A stretch of 64,000 nt of DNA from JABDBL01 sp963845445. Its GTDB lineage: Bacteria > Cyanobacteriota > Vampirovibrionia > Obscuribacterales > Obscuribacteraceae. The first letter of the stretch is position 1. Each line of letters starts with the position of its first letter. Location: assembly GCA_963845445.1 (NCBI GenBank), contig CAWJSE010000002.1:1302001-1366000 (forward strand), given 5' to 3'. The position numbers were made by a program, and so were the translations under genes. This document shows positions 18,083-27,007 of this stretch, in pieces. The notes under the pieces were generated by a model. That model had not been told where the DNA came from. It made no database searches and saw nothing but the letters and a program-made list of their open reading frames with translations.

Positions 18083-18712
18083 ATGAGTTACCAACTCTCG
18101 CCCAATCAAAAACCGAGGCAATTTAATCAATCCAGGTTTTTTGCGGTTTCGCTTCCCAAGCTTATTATTATGAGCCTGTTTAGCTGTGGATTGTATCAAT
18201 TGCACTGGATCTATAAGAACTGGCTTTGCGTGACGCGTAACACTGGTAGCCGGCTTGCCTGGTGGATAACAGCTTTAAACCAAATTTGCTATTGGCTAAT
18301 CCTTTTGGGAGCTGCAAATATCGAGGTAGCTCGAATGTCGCAAATTGCACAAGATTTGATAGGTTGGACGATAGCCATTGGTTATTTGGCGTTTATGTAT
18401 CCATTACTTAATGAAATACGTAAAGAAGGGGCTAAATGCGGTTTCAAAGATACTCTTGCTGCAGGGTCTCTAGCCATAATGTGGACGTCCTTGATCATCC
18501 TCTCAAAATTTTGCCACTTACCTTGGTCCCTCATTGTTATTTCTGCTGCAGTGCTGCCACTAGTGGCAGTGCAAAAGTACGTCAACGCATTAAATGTTGC
18601 CACCGCCCCAGATGTCGACAAGAACAATAAACTATCGGCGCTCGATTGGCTCGTGATAGTTCTCTTCGCTGTTCTAACTTGCGCTATTATAAAAAGAAGC
18701 AGCCCTCTATAA
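18083..18712 (+). CDS. DUF4234-like multi-pass membrane protein
   Basis: 209 residues. The segment KLIIMSLFSCGLYQLHWIYKNW is typical of the DUF4234 family (FxxxGxYxxxWxYKNW). About five further hydrophobic helices follow (ITALNQICYWLILLG, GWTIAIGYLAFMY, LAIMWTSLIIL, WSLIVISAAVLPLVAV, LDWLVIVLFAVLTCAI). Function unknown; inner membrane predicted. It is divergent from the heme oxygenase gene with about 90 bases between them. Confidence 0.78.
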   Translation: MSYQLSPNQKPRQFNQSRFFAVSLPKLIIMSLFSCGLYQLHWIYKNWLCVTRNTGSRLAWWITALNQICYWLILLGAANIEVARMSQIAQDLIGWTIAIGYLAFMYPLLNEIRKEGAKCGFKDTLAAGSLAIMWTSLIILSKFCHLPWSLIVISAAVLPLVAVQKYVNALNVATAPDVDKNNKLSALDWLVIVLFAVLTCAIIKRSSPL

Positions 18713-18715
18713 GAA

Positions 18716-19732
18716 TCATTCTCTCTTCGCTTTTTTATCGGCTTCTGCGGCTTCTGGTAATTTTTGTTCACGTCGGTAGCAGTCAGACACAAGACGCCAG
18801 CCATTAGACAAAATTGGCGAGCCTGCAGGAATAATCTGGGATTCTAGAGACATAAGCTTTAGGCGGGTCGCTTCTTCTTTCTGATATTGCTGCCTGGATT
18901 CATAAAAAGCAGCGAGCATCTGCAAAGCGCCGCAAGCCTCAAGTGTATTCATGCCAGAACCGTTGCCATAGCGCTTTTCTTCACTAGTATTTTTATCTAG
19001 GAGCTTCTTAAGATTAGGATAACGCTTATGATCCGCTGCCTCACATTCGTGCACCATTTCTTGCAGCTTCTTCTCAGCCGCAGAAAAGTCGCCCTCTTGC
19101 TTTGCGTGTTCTACCTGAGCGGTTAAGATAGCCATTTTACAATATGGATCCATAGTTTTCTCATTTTCTATTACCCACTTATCAAACATCTGCCAATTCT
19201 TTTTAGCTTTGTCCGACTCGCCCAACCCTACCAAACTTTCAGTAAGATCTGTCATATCCGCAGCCAACAAGCCTGTATCACCATTTGAGCTTTCGATATA
19301 AATAGCCTTTTGATAGAGCTTGGCTGCATATTTCAAATGCATCTTGCATTGCTCATCTATTTTATTTGTGTAAAAGATCCTTTCAAATATTGAATCATTA
19401 TAGTGATCTAGTATCTCTGGCGAACGAGCGCTAAATTGATGTGCAAATTCTCTTATATAATCGCTAAAATCAGATCTAAGACCACTCCGTGGTGGTCCTG
19501 GCGGAAGCTTATTATCGCAAGCATCGGCCATTTGCAAAACGGTATCGGTCTCCTTGCAAGCAGTTTCGATTTCTCCCTTTTGCAAGGCTGCTCTCGCTTC
19601 TTCAAAATGCTTGAACCAAGTATCTGCTGGTAAATTCTTGGCAAGGTTATCAACTTTTGCCGGAGCCGCGGCTACATTTTGAGCACAAGCTACAAACGAT
19701 ATACTCAACACGAAAAACAGAAAAGGCTTCAT
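18716..19732 (-). CDS. Secreted TPR-like helical protein
   Basis: 338 residues from ATG 19732 (MKPFLFFVLSISFVACAQ); an ATG two codons upstream (19738) is equally possible. A signal peptide ends near VAAAPA. The body is helical with repeated 34-38-residue units (ARAALQKGEIETACKETDTVLQMAD, LTESLVGLGESDKAKKNWQMFD, ALQMLAAFYESRQQYQKEEATRL), consistent with degenerate tetratricopeptide repeats. It is probably a periplasmic scaffold. The next TPR gene lies just upstream (stop 19793), so the two may form one unit. Confidence 0.7.
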   Translation of the reverse strand: MKPFLFFVLSISFVACAQNVAAAPAKVDNLAKNLPADTWFKHFEEARAALQKGEIETACKETDTVLQMADACDNKLPPGPPRSGLRSDFSDYIREFAHQFSARSPEILDHYNDSIFERIFYTNKIDEQCKMHLKYAAKLYQKAIYIESSNGDTGLLAADMTDLTESLVGLGESDKAKKNWQMFDKWVIENEKTMDPYCKMAILTAQVEHAKQEGDFSAAEKKLQEMVHECEAADHKRYPNLKKLLDKNTSEEKRYGNGSGMNTLEACGALQMLAAFYESRQQYQKEEATRLKLMSLESQIIPAGSPILSNGWRLVSDCYRREQKLPEAAEADKKAKRE

Positions 19733-19792
19733 CAACATGCGCTAATTATATTCCATAGCGCTGCTCAAAGAATTTTTGATCTTGAAAATATT

Positions 19793-20980
19793 TTATTTGG
19801 ATTTTGCTAGCTTAGCAAGCTCCGATAAAGCTAGCTGATACTCCGAAAACCTTCTGTTGCCATTTACTTCTACCCACTTCAGGTTTTCCTCGGCTTCATT
19901 TATTTTGCCCTCTAGAGAATATTCCATGCCAATATAGGCTTTTGCTTCGGTCATAAGATCATTGTTATTGGCAGCGGATAATACGTCGGCAACTGTATTC
20001 TCATGTCTCAAGAATCTAATGACCTGGACTGGCCACTTTTCATATTCATACTCTTTCCACCATTTAAGCATATATTCTGCCGCATCTGGACGATTTGCCC
20101 TGCGATAGGCAAATGAAGAAAGTATGACACTGTATGGCGAGTGCGCCTCTCCCATATCATTCATCCCCACATGCTTGCGAAAATCTTCTGCAGAGCCATT
20201 GTAATCCCCCAAATAAAATTTGTCCCAACCCCGCAAATAATATGCTTGTCCATATTCCGGATCTAGCTTAAGAGCCTGACCGTAATCAGCCAGAGCTAGT
20301 TGATATTGACCCAAGGTCGCTTCGCAAAGCCCGCGATTGTAATACGCTTGCAAAGACTTAGAATCCTGAGCAATTGCTGCTGTAAAATCGTTGATGGCTT
20401 CGCTGTAAAGACCTTTTTCATATTTAAAAAGACCTCGGCTAATCAGACTGTTTATATCAGAAGCCGCTTCTTGATTTGCACGCAGTTCTTTTGCTTTACC
20501 TTTTTGTCCAGCAGACTCAAAACATATTGCCGCCAATTCGTTATAGCGATAAGCTGCCTCTGGTTCGTATTGCGCCGCATTTCGGTAATCCTTTGCAGCA
20601 TCTATATATTCATGTAGGCCCTGCTCTGCTTGACCCTTTTGAAACCAGGCATAGGATGATTCTGGATTCCAGCGCAAGGCCGACTGAGCGTCTTGCAAAG
20701 CCTCCTTGTAATCCTTTAATTTATTACGGCACAGTGACCGATTAATGAATGCGGCCACAAAATGCTCATCATTTTGAATAGCTTCAGTCAAAGGAGGTAT
20801 CGCCCGATCGTAGAAGCCCTGTTGCAAAAATGTGGTGCCTTTCTGATAAAACTTTTCAGCAGTAGGATTATCCGAAAAACGTTCACTTGCTCCGCACTGA
20901 GAAAGCGACAATAAAAGACACGTCAGTGAAAGTATATTCACCCCAGCACTCAATATCGTTTTGTTTATTGGCATATTCAT
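19793..20980 (-). CDS. TPR-repeat lipoprotein or exported protein (NlpI-like layout)
   Basis: 395 residues. An N-terminal hydrophobic stretch leads to SLSQCGAS, a weak lipobox (Q before Cys is unusual). Clear tetratricopeptide units follow: AEKFYQKGTTFLQQGFYDRAIPPLTEAI, AFINRSLCRNKLKDYKEALQDAQSAL, AYYNRGLCEATLGQYQLALADYGQAL, AYYLRGWDKFYLGDYNGSAEDF. The C-terminal WKEYEYEKWPVQVIRF segment and the AEENLKWVEVNGNRRFSEYQLAL end resemble NlpI-type proteins. Its role is presumably protein-protein interaction at the envelope. Confidence 0.78.
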   Translation of the reverse strand: MNMPINKTILSAGVNILSLTCLLLSLSQCGASERFSDNPTAEKFYQKGTTFLQQGFYDRAIPPLTEAIQNDEHFVAAFINRSLCRNKLKDYKEALQDAQSALRWNPESSYAWFQKGQAEQGLHEYIDAAKDYRNAAQYEPEAAYRYNELAAICFESAGQKGKAKELRANQEAASDINSLISRGLFKYEKGLYSEAINDFTAAIAQDSKSLQAYYNRGLCEATLGQYQLALADYGQALKLDPEYGQAYYLRGWDKFYLGDYNGSAEDFRKHVGMNDMGEAHSPYSVILSSFAYRRANRPDAAEYMLKWWKEYEYEKWPVQVIRFLRHENTVADVLSAANNNDLMTEAKAYIGMEYSLEGKINEAEENLKWVEVNGNRRFSEYQLALSELAKLAKSK

Positions 20981-21078
20981 GTCATGTTATAAAAGTTCCT
21001 AAGAACTGATCAATTATAACAACATAACTGTTTGCCGGTGGGGTTTTACTCAATCAGTGCAATGCGACAGGACCGTCC

Positions 21079-21918
21079 CTACATTCCGATATTTTCAATC
21101 TGCCGGATTTCTTCATCGGCAAGCACAAACTGATAAGCCTGCAAATCTTCTTTCATGTGTTGAGCATTTGTGGTTCCGGTTAATGGCAGCATGCCAATCT
21201 GAGTGGCAAAGCGGAATATCACCTGTGCCACGCTGGAGCCCAATCGTTTTGCAATAGCCCGAACGGCTGGATGATTCATTACAGTGGCATTAGCAGTAAG
21301 CAGTGAAAAGCCCTGATAAATGATACCATAAGTGCGGCAGATTTCCCTCACTTCTTGGTCCCATCCCATGACAGCATAACATCTGTTTTGCACCACCATG
21401 GGTTTAATGGTTGCCTTGGTGCACAGTTGCTTAAGTTGTGCAGCTGAAACATTACTAATGCCTATCATGCGAGTTTTTCCTGAGCTATAAAGTTCTTCCA
21501 TGGTAGCCCAAACTTCCCAATCTTCTGCCCCAAGGTCGTTGCGTGAATAAGGTCCATGCAGAACATAAGAGTCAACATAATCAGTATGTAAATGCTGCAG
21601 CGAGCTTTCCATAGACTGTTTGACTTGAGTAGTGAGTTCGGCTGTTGCATTATACGGTGTACGGTGGTCCTGTCCATTCACTGAAGTAAATTTGGTTTGA
21701 AGAAAGAGACTATCTCGTTGGATACCTTTCTTCCGCAGTGCCAGCAAAGCCTCCCCCACCAATGCCTCTTGATAATGGATCAATTGATTGGCGGTATCGA
21801 TTGCTTTGAATCCTGAGCTAACTGCCAGCTCAACCAGTGACGCAGTGACATCTTTTTTCCAAGCCGTACCATACATAAAATTAGGGATGGGAATTTGGTT
21901 ATAGGCAATCAATGTCAT
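21079..21918 (-). CDS. Aldo/keto reductase
   Basis: 279 residues from ATG 21918, chosen because AGAGGATAC sits just upstream (the longer ORF starts at 22005 without one). The (beta/alpha)8 catalytic tetrad is visible: Asp and Tyr in DTANQLIHYQEALVGEA, Lys in LQTKF, His in SYVLHGP. The NADP-phosphate-binding end is less clear. These enzymes reduce aldehydes or ketones with NADPH in the cytoplasm; the substrate cannot be told from sequence. It stands alone between two membrane/TPR genes. Confidence 0.9.
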   Translation of the reverse strand: MTLIAYNQIPIPNFMYGTAWKKDVTASLVELAVSSGFKAIDTANQLIHYQEALVGEALLALRKKGIQRDSLFLQTKFTSVNGQDHRTPYNATAELTTQVKQSMESSLQHLHTDYVDSYVLHGPYSRNDLGAEDWEVWATMEELYSSGKTRMIGISNVSAAQLKQLCTKATIKPMVVQNRCYAVMGWDQEVREICRTYGIIYQGFSLLTANATVMNHPAVRAIAKRLGSSVAQVIFRFATQIGMLPLTGTTNAQHMKEDLQAYQFVLADEEIRQIENIGM

Positions 21919-22061
21919 TGTATCCTCTAGCATTATTGACCAATCGTGTGTATCTATCCAACGGATTGATATTAATCGGCTCTTAAATATACCATGTGCA
22001 ACCACAGGCAGTGCATAACTTTAAAATGGAGCCTACGGGCAAAATAACCTGAAATATTGAA

Positions 22062-24281
22062 TTAAGGTAGATAAGAAAAAAGCCAGAATCCCAACTTGCA
22101 TATTACCCCGCCAATGATAGCAGGAACCAGCAAGAAAGCAATTCTCCAACCTATAGGTTGCCTTAACTCTATAGAACCACCAGGCAATAGTTCTGGTTGT
22201 CCAGCCATATCGCTTAAGACAATTGACTTTGATGGTACCTCTGCATCATAAAGCACCAATGATTTCTTGTCCGGTAATTGAGAAGGACCTGCATAACTAA
22301 ACGTTTTATAGATATGATTTCCTACTGAGTATTCGTATTCGCGTTGCACCACACCTGGTAAAACAAGTCGCTCATTGTCAGCACTAGTACCTAGAGCTAC
22401 TCTACTTTCTCGCACCATCGACAGTGCCTTTAGACTACCAATTAAGTGCATGGCTAAAAAAACCATTCCCGGTACAAGGATAATAAGCAAAACTGCTAAT
22501 GCCATCTGCAAAATTACTATCTGATTACATATATAGCATGATATTTTATTTAGATCTGCCGGAAAGGCTTCATTTGGCACCTTGGGCAAATACTTTATTT
22601 TTACTTTCGCCCCTTTCTGTAATTTTTGATCAGTATAGATCTGAGCAATAGAATTGCGACCATCTTTTGTTTTAAAGCGAACTTTATAAAGATATTCAGC
22701 TTTCCAAAGCATGCCATTTTGCAGGCTTCCTATTACAGACGCATCTGTTTCTGCTCCAGCACCCAATGACACAAAAATACCTGACCAATCAGTAGTTATA
22801 CTTTGTATGCCTAATAACGGAAAACCAATAATTAGGGCAATCAGCAACGGAAGCCATGCTAAAGCAGCATTATGTCCACAAAACAATTCTTGTAGAATGA
22901 GACTAATTGGCAATCTTCTCGGTGTAGGATATTGTAATAATAGGCTTGCATCATCTCGCCTCGGCTGCTTTGGTATAGCACTCTGCACCTCAGCACGCAG
23001 AGTGTTCACAAGATTAACTACATCCGTTGCATTCTCGATATTATAAAAAACCGGTTCTCTATCCGCGATGACAGAATTTCCGTTCTGTAGACGCAGCCAC
23101 CAATTTTCCGCTGGTGGTCGGAAAGAAATTTCCTCAGTACAAAAAGGGCGCTTGTTTGTATTGACAACGTGAATTTTATTCAGATCTCGAGCAAAAAGCG
23201 AGTTTGCGACTAATCGAGGGAAGAGAGCAATCACTCGTTTGTTTGTCACTGCATAATAAGTGTTCTGAATGGAGTAAGGGTATGAAACAACACACAATAA
23301 ACTAAAGATAGCCACCTGACTGGCAAAGAAAAGCAGGTATATATCAGACGTAAGTAGCCAGATAGCACCGTGTACGCCCGCTACAACGCCCGTTACAAAA
23401 AGAACCATTGCTACAAGTAATTCAAACTTAAATATCGGTTGCCCTCCCCAGAGAATCTTTTCGTCTTGTTCTAGACAATCTCCAAAAGCTTTTTTTATTC
23501 GCTCATTGATCAGGAAGGATGCTTTGCTCTCTCCGCTCTTTGATCCCCAATCAAAAGTACTTTCTGTCGCAATTAGATTCGAAACGCTATCAGTCGATGC
23601 ATTGGCAATTAGAGTTGAGTTTCTCGTTACTATAGACTCCTCTTGTTTTGCTTGAGCGCGAGCATCATCCACTTTAAGGTAAACGTCCCGAACATCGTCA
23701 ATGTCAAAAAATACCATCAACGAATTGGTACTCACAAATGGCGTATACAGGCAGCGCCAGCCCAATCTTTCTAATGCGGCTAATTGGTGATTTGTGCACC
23801 GCCCTAAGATTATCGAACCATTGGTAGAATTATTAGTTAAACGCCTGATTTCTCCAATATCCTTGAGCATGGTTGATTTCAGCGTTTGGCGCAGAAAGCT
23901 AGAAAGAATGATCACGCGCTTGTCTGAGAGGGCATAGAATGTGCATTTTCTTTGCCAGTAATAATGGATAAATCGTCCGACTGTAAGATGAGCAGTCATC
24001 AAAACCAAGAAACATACCAAAAGCAAAGTCCATCCAAGAAAGTTTCCAATGGAAAGAAGAAGGCTTGCAATTACATATGTTGTCCAAGCAAGTAGTAACG
24101 AAAATGGTACGAGAAAAAAGTCTGTCCAGTGGAAGAGTTTCATAGCCGGTTGGCCACACCAGAGTAACTTCTCCTCTCCTTCAAGAAAGGGAGCAATACG
24201 ATTATTGCACCCTTTCGGCAAATCTTTATTTGAATAATTCATACTTATTTGATGCTGATGTATCTCTTTTATACCCAGCAT
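22062..24281 (-). CDS. Large membrane protein with two bacterial PH-like domains and a DUF3592-like domain
   Basis: 739 residues (or 726 from Met14). The layout is duplicated. Module 1: EGEEKLLWCGQP, two TM helices, then YALSDKRVIILSS. Module 2: QDEKILWGGQP, two TM helices, then YAVTNKRVIALFP. These are the signatures of bacterial PH (bPH2/YdbS-type) domains. After about residue 470 come two TM helices around a segment with KVRFKTKDGR, IYTDQKLQKGAKVKIKYLPKVPNEA, as in DUF3592 extracytoplasmic domains, then a final TM pair. Function unknown; probably an inner-membrane protein. No neighbour suggests its role. Confidence 0.72.
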   Translation of the reverse strand: MLGIKEIHQHQISMNYSNKDLPKGCNNRIAPFLEGEEKLLWCGQPAMKLFHWTDFFLVPFSLLLAWTTYVIASLLLSIGNFLGWTLLLVCFLVLMTAHLTVGRFIHYYWQRKCTFYALSDKRVIILSSFLRQTLKSTMLKDIGEIRRLTNNSTNGSIILGRCTNHQLAALERLGWRCLYTPFVSTNSLMVFFDIDDVRDVYLKVDDARAQAKQEESIVTRNSTLIANASTDSVSNLIATESTFDWGSKSGESKASFLINERIKKAFGDCLEQDEKILWGGQPIFKFELLVAMVLFVTGVVAGVHGAIWLLTSDIYLLFFASQVAIFSLLCVVSYPYSIQNTYYAVTNKRVIALFPRLVANSLFARDLNKIHVVNTNKRPFCTEEISFRPPAENWWLRLQNGNSVIADREPVFYNIENATDVVNLVNTLRAEVQSAIPKQPRRDDASLLLQYPTPRRLPISLILQELFCGHNAALAWLPLLIALIIGFPLLGIQSITTDWSGIFVSLGAGAETDASVIGSLQNGMLWKAEYLYKVRFKTKDGRNSIAQIYTDQKLQKGAKVKIKYLPKVPNEAFPADLNKISCYICNQIVILQMALAVLLIILVPGMVFLAMHLIGSLKALSMVRESRVALGTSADNERLVLPGVVQREYEYSVGNHIYKTFSYAGPSQLPDKKSLVLYDAEVPSKSIVLSDMAGQPELLPGGSIELRQPIGWRIAFLLVPAIIGGVICKLGFWLFSYLP

Positions 24282-24524
24282 TTTGAGTTTTATATAATTT
24301 CTTAATTTTACAAGAGCAGCTTACAGCCCCAAAGAAAGCAACACCTCCTATTAACTGAGCAGCATCACTTCACTAAATAGGCAAAGATTTTTTAAGCGCT
24401 CATTAAAAGGTTGAAAAACAAATTTTTTTTGCAAGTATATTTCTTGTAGATAGGCAGATATAACTAATCTTGGAATTACCAGCAACCAGCCTAATGGTAA
24501 CTATTTTATTTAGGAGAGGTAGCC

Positions 24525-24776
24525 ATGGATCCTGCATTTAAAAATGAAATAGTCCCTGTGAAGGCACAATGCGCTGGCATTAAATGTAAATGTTCAGTTC
24601 CAAATGTTTTATCCAAAGATGCAGTCTACTGTAGTTCGGTTTGTCGAAACAGTGCTATAGATCAAACCATAGATCAAGTCAATGATCTCTGTGATTGCAA
24701 TCACCCAACTTGCAAGCAAAAGCAACCGGCTTTAAAAGGCAATTTAAGAAAAGCGGAATATCTAACGGATAGATAA
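24525..24776 (+). CDS. SmtA-like metallothionein or zinc-binding protein (reduced ligand set)
   Basis: 83 residues with AGGAGAGG upstream. Eight Cys: C16, C21, C23, C36, C40, C56, C58, C63, plus His60. The layout KCKC...YCSSVCRNS...CDCNHPTC follows cyanobacterial SmtA metallothioneins (YCxxxC and the final CxHxxC), but several ligands are missing. The N-terminal 15 residues are extra and the tail is long. It probably binds Zn or Cd for storage or detoxification. It sits 14 bases before a DUF72 gene and likely forms an operon with it. Confidence 0.72.
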   Translation: MDPAFKNEIVPVKAQCAGIKCKCSVPNVLSKDAVYCSSVCRNSAIDQTIDQVNDLCDCNHPTCKQKQPALKGNLRKAEYLTDR

Positions 24777-24790
24777 TTCAAAAGGGACAT

Positions 24791-25536
24791 GTGAGTAAAA
24801 TTTTGATTGGAACATCAGGCTGGACCTATCCGAGTTGGAAAGGTGTTTTTTATCCCGAAAAATTGCCTGCCCAAGAATATCTTCTATTTTACGAAAAATA
24901 TTTTCCCATTACTGAGGTCAATTATTCTTTTACCGATTGCCAACTACAAAGACTTATCAAAATTGGCAGAACAATTCACCAAAGAATTTTACTTTTGCTA
25001 TCAAAGTCAGCCGTTATATAACTCATGTAAAACGTCTGAAGACAGTTACTGTAGCATGGACTAAATTTTTAAATCGGGCGGCCAAGCTTAAAAATAAGTT
25101 GGGACCAATCTTATTTCAATTACCAGAGAATTTTCACGTTGATATAGAGCGGCTAAAAAAATTCCTGGCCATGTTACAAGACCATAAATGCGGCTATAAA
25201 TCGCTGCGACTTGTTTTTGAGTTTAGACACCAATCTTGGTTTACCCAAAAAGTATATGACACGCTTTCTGATTATGGTGCAGCCATCTGCATAGCTGATT
25301 CTCTCAAATATCCACGAAAAGAAATTATTACCTCTGATTTTGTCTATATTCGTTACCATGGACCTTCACAGCTATTCGCTTCCAGTTACTCGACTAAACA
25401 ATTGCAAGAAGAAGCAAAAATGATCAAGTCATTAGCAAGAAAAGGGCTAGATATTTATGCGTTTTTCAATAATGATGCTAAAGGGCATGCGATCCAGAAT
25501 GCCATGGTTCTCAAAAAGCTATTGACTAAAAAATAG
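24791..25536 (+). CDS. DUF72 (YecE-like) protein, one frameshift
   Basis: About 248 residues after repair, starting GTG 24791 with AAGGGA upstream. The start has the family's hallmark GTSGWTYPSWKGVFYP, then EVNYSFYRLP, FAIKVSRYITHVKRL, LGPILFQLPENF and YIRYHGPS near the C-terminus. DUF72 proteins are TIM-barrel-like and their activity is unproven. The frame breaks in a T run at 24928-24931. One added T joins EVNYSF to YRLPTTKTYQNW, as expected in this family. It probably forms an operon with the metallothionein-like gene. Confidence 0.85.
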
Positions 25537-25762
25537 ATCTATCGCCGCTGGTAGCGAATGCAGCCTGCCATCGAGAAATTCCAACCTCAAATCGCCTACC
25601 CAAAGGACTTTCCATAATTGTTTCCCCAGCGTCTATGCGATCAGAAATTCTCTTAAATTCTAACAATCATTTTTCTAGCGAACGAGATAATTTACCCAGC
25701 CAAACTACTTTTAAACCAAAATTCGAAATATAGCAGTAGCCATTAACAATGTCCGCCAGCAT
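25526..25762 (-). other. Possible decayed small ORF
   Basis: A 79-codon minus-strand frame from ATG 25762 (MLADIVNGYCYISNFGLKVVWLG) reads through a single in-frame TGA at codon 32 to ISDRIDAGETIMESPLGRRFEV and a final stop at 25526. The composition looks protein-like, but no family is recognised, no good ribosome binding site is seen, and it overlaps the end of the DUF72 gene by 11 bases. Treat as a weak pseudogene candidate. Confidence 0.25.
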
Positions 25763-25971
25763 AATCTTGGGGAATTAGCAATCAGTCCTATATAATCGAA
25801 AAAAATCCTTTATGGTGCCAATATTCATGATATCGTAAATGTTGAAGGCTGATTAGGGATTGAAGCGCGGCGGTAAGGATAGCCTATAACAATACAACAG
25901 TATTATTGAATAAAAAGGTCGACAGTCTTAATCGCGATCAAAACTGTCGGCTCCAACCTAAAGAGAAAACG
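25537..25971. other. Intergenic region of about 435 bases
   Basis: It contains the weak minus-strand decayed ORF (25526-25762) and the upstream region of the exported gene starting at 25972. An in-frame TTG at 25906 exists for that gene but is not favoured. No RNA gene or terminator was recognised. Confidence 0.4.
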
Positions 25972-26946
25972 ATGTCATCTATTAAAAACACACCACTTAG
26001 CTTTGTTAAACAGTCTTCATTGACCATCTGCCTGGTCGCTTTATTCATCAATCCAGCCTTCGCTAAAGATTCTTCAGATTGGCGAACAGACTACAAAGCC
26101 ATGGTTCAGGCAAACTACGCCAACGATTATGATAAAGCAACTGACTACGCAAAAACTACATTAGACAAAGTAGTAGGTGTAAGTGATCAAATAGAAAAAA
26201 ATATAGCACTCGATCAAATAATAAGGCAACTTCGCACCATTAATGCCAATTACGAAAAACAGCAGAATTATGGACAACAAGAAATTGTATTGAAATCAAT
26301 ACTGAGAGCTAACGAAGCAAAAAGCGATGACTCGTCAACCTATCAAATTACTAATGCCAGAAAAAATCTGGCTGTCTGTTTGATCTTAGAAGGGAAAAAC
26401 AAAGAAGCAGAAGAATATTTACCAAAATCAAAAAGATATAAAGATGAAATTATAGCGACCAGTGGTTGGAAAAGAGATCTTGAATTATTGTCCCATGCTA
26501 GCAAAACGGACGATCGAGACAATATATACAAATATGGCAAAAGTGCTGTAGACGAGGCGCTCTCGGTCAAAAACACCACTGAAAAAGAAGTGGCTTTGAC
26601 TCAAATTCTTCAACAATTGCAAATGAATGAATACAAATTTAAAAACGGTAAAGACTACCCCAGTGAAGAAAAAATGCTGAAACTCATTCTGCAATTACAG
26701 CAGGCACAGGACTCATCAGAGTCACAGAAATCACAAGAAATGATATTTGGTAATTTCCAAAGCACCTCTACCTTAAAAAATCTGGTCACTTGCTTAGTCA
26801 TGCAGGGCAAGAACGACGAAGCCGCCACCTATGATGTTCAGTATAAAGTAAGAAACGAAAAGATGATGAAGCAGATAGAACAATTTCAAAGAAATTTTCA
26901 AGATCAATTACTAAAACAGCAGCAACCACCAAAGGATAAAATTTAG
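25972..26946 (+). CDS. Exported helical (TPR-like) protein of unknown function
   Basis: 324 residues from ATG 25972 with AAGAGA upstream. A signal peptide ends near NPAFAKD. The mature protein is charged and helical, with two related halves: YDKATDYAKTTLDKVVGVSDQIEKNIALDQIIRQLR and IYKYGKSAVDEALSVKNTTEKEVALTQILQQLQ. Each half is followed by ARKNLAVCLILEGKNKEAEEY and STLKNLVTCLVMQGKNDEAATY respectively. It is therefore an internally duplicated TPR-like scaffold, predicted periplasmic. It is convergent with the next TPR gene. Confidence 0.68.
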   Translation: MSSIKNTPLSFVKQSSLTICLVALFINPAFAKDSSDWRTDYKAMVQANYANDYDKATDYAKTTLDKVVGVSDQIEKNIALDQIIRQLRTINANYEKQQNYGQQEIVLKSILRANEAKSDDSSTYQITNARKNLAVCLILEGKNKEAEEYLPKSKRYKDEIIATSGWKRDLELLSHASKTDDRDNIYKYGKSAVDEALSVKNTTEKEVALTQILQQLQMNEYKFKNGKDYPSEEKMLKLILQLQQAQDSSESQKSQEMIFGNFQSTSTLKNLVTCLVMQGKNDEAATYDVQYKVRNEKMMKQIEQFQRNFQDQLLKQQQPPKDKI

Positions 26947-27007
26947 CAATTACTCAATGTTGACAATAAGACATAAGGCACATCAACCACACTAAAGTAA
27001 CAGGCAA

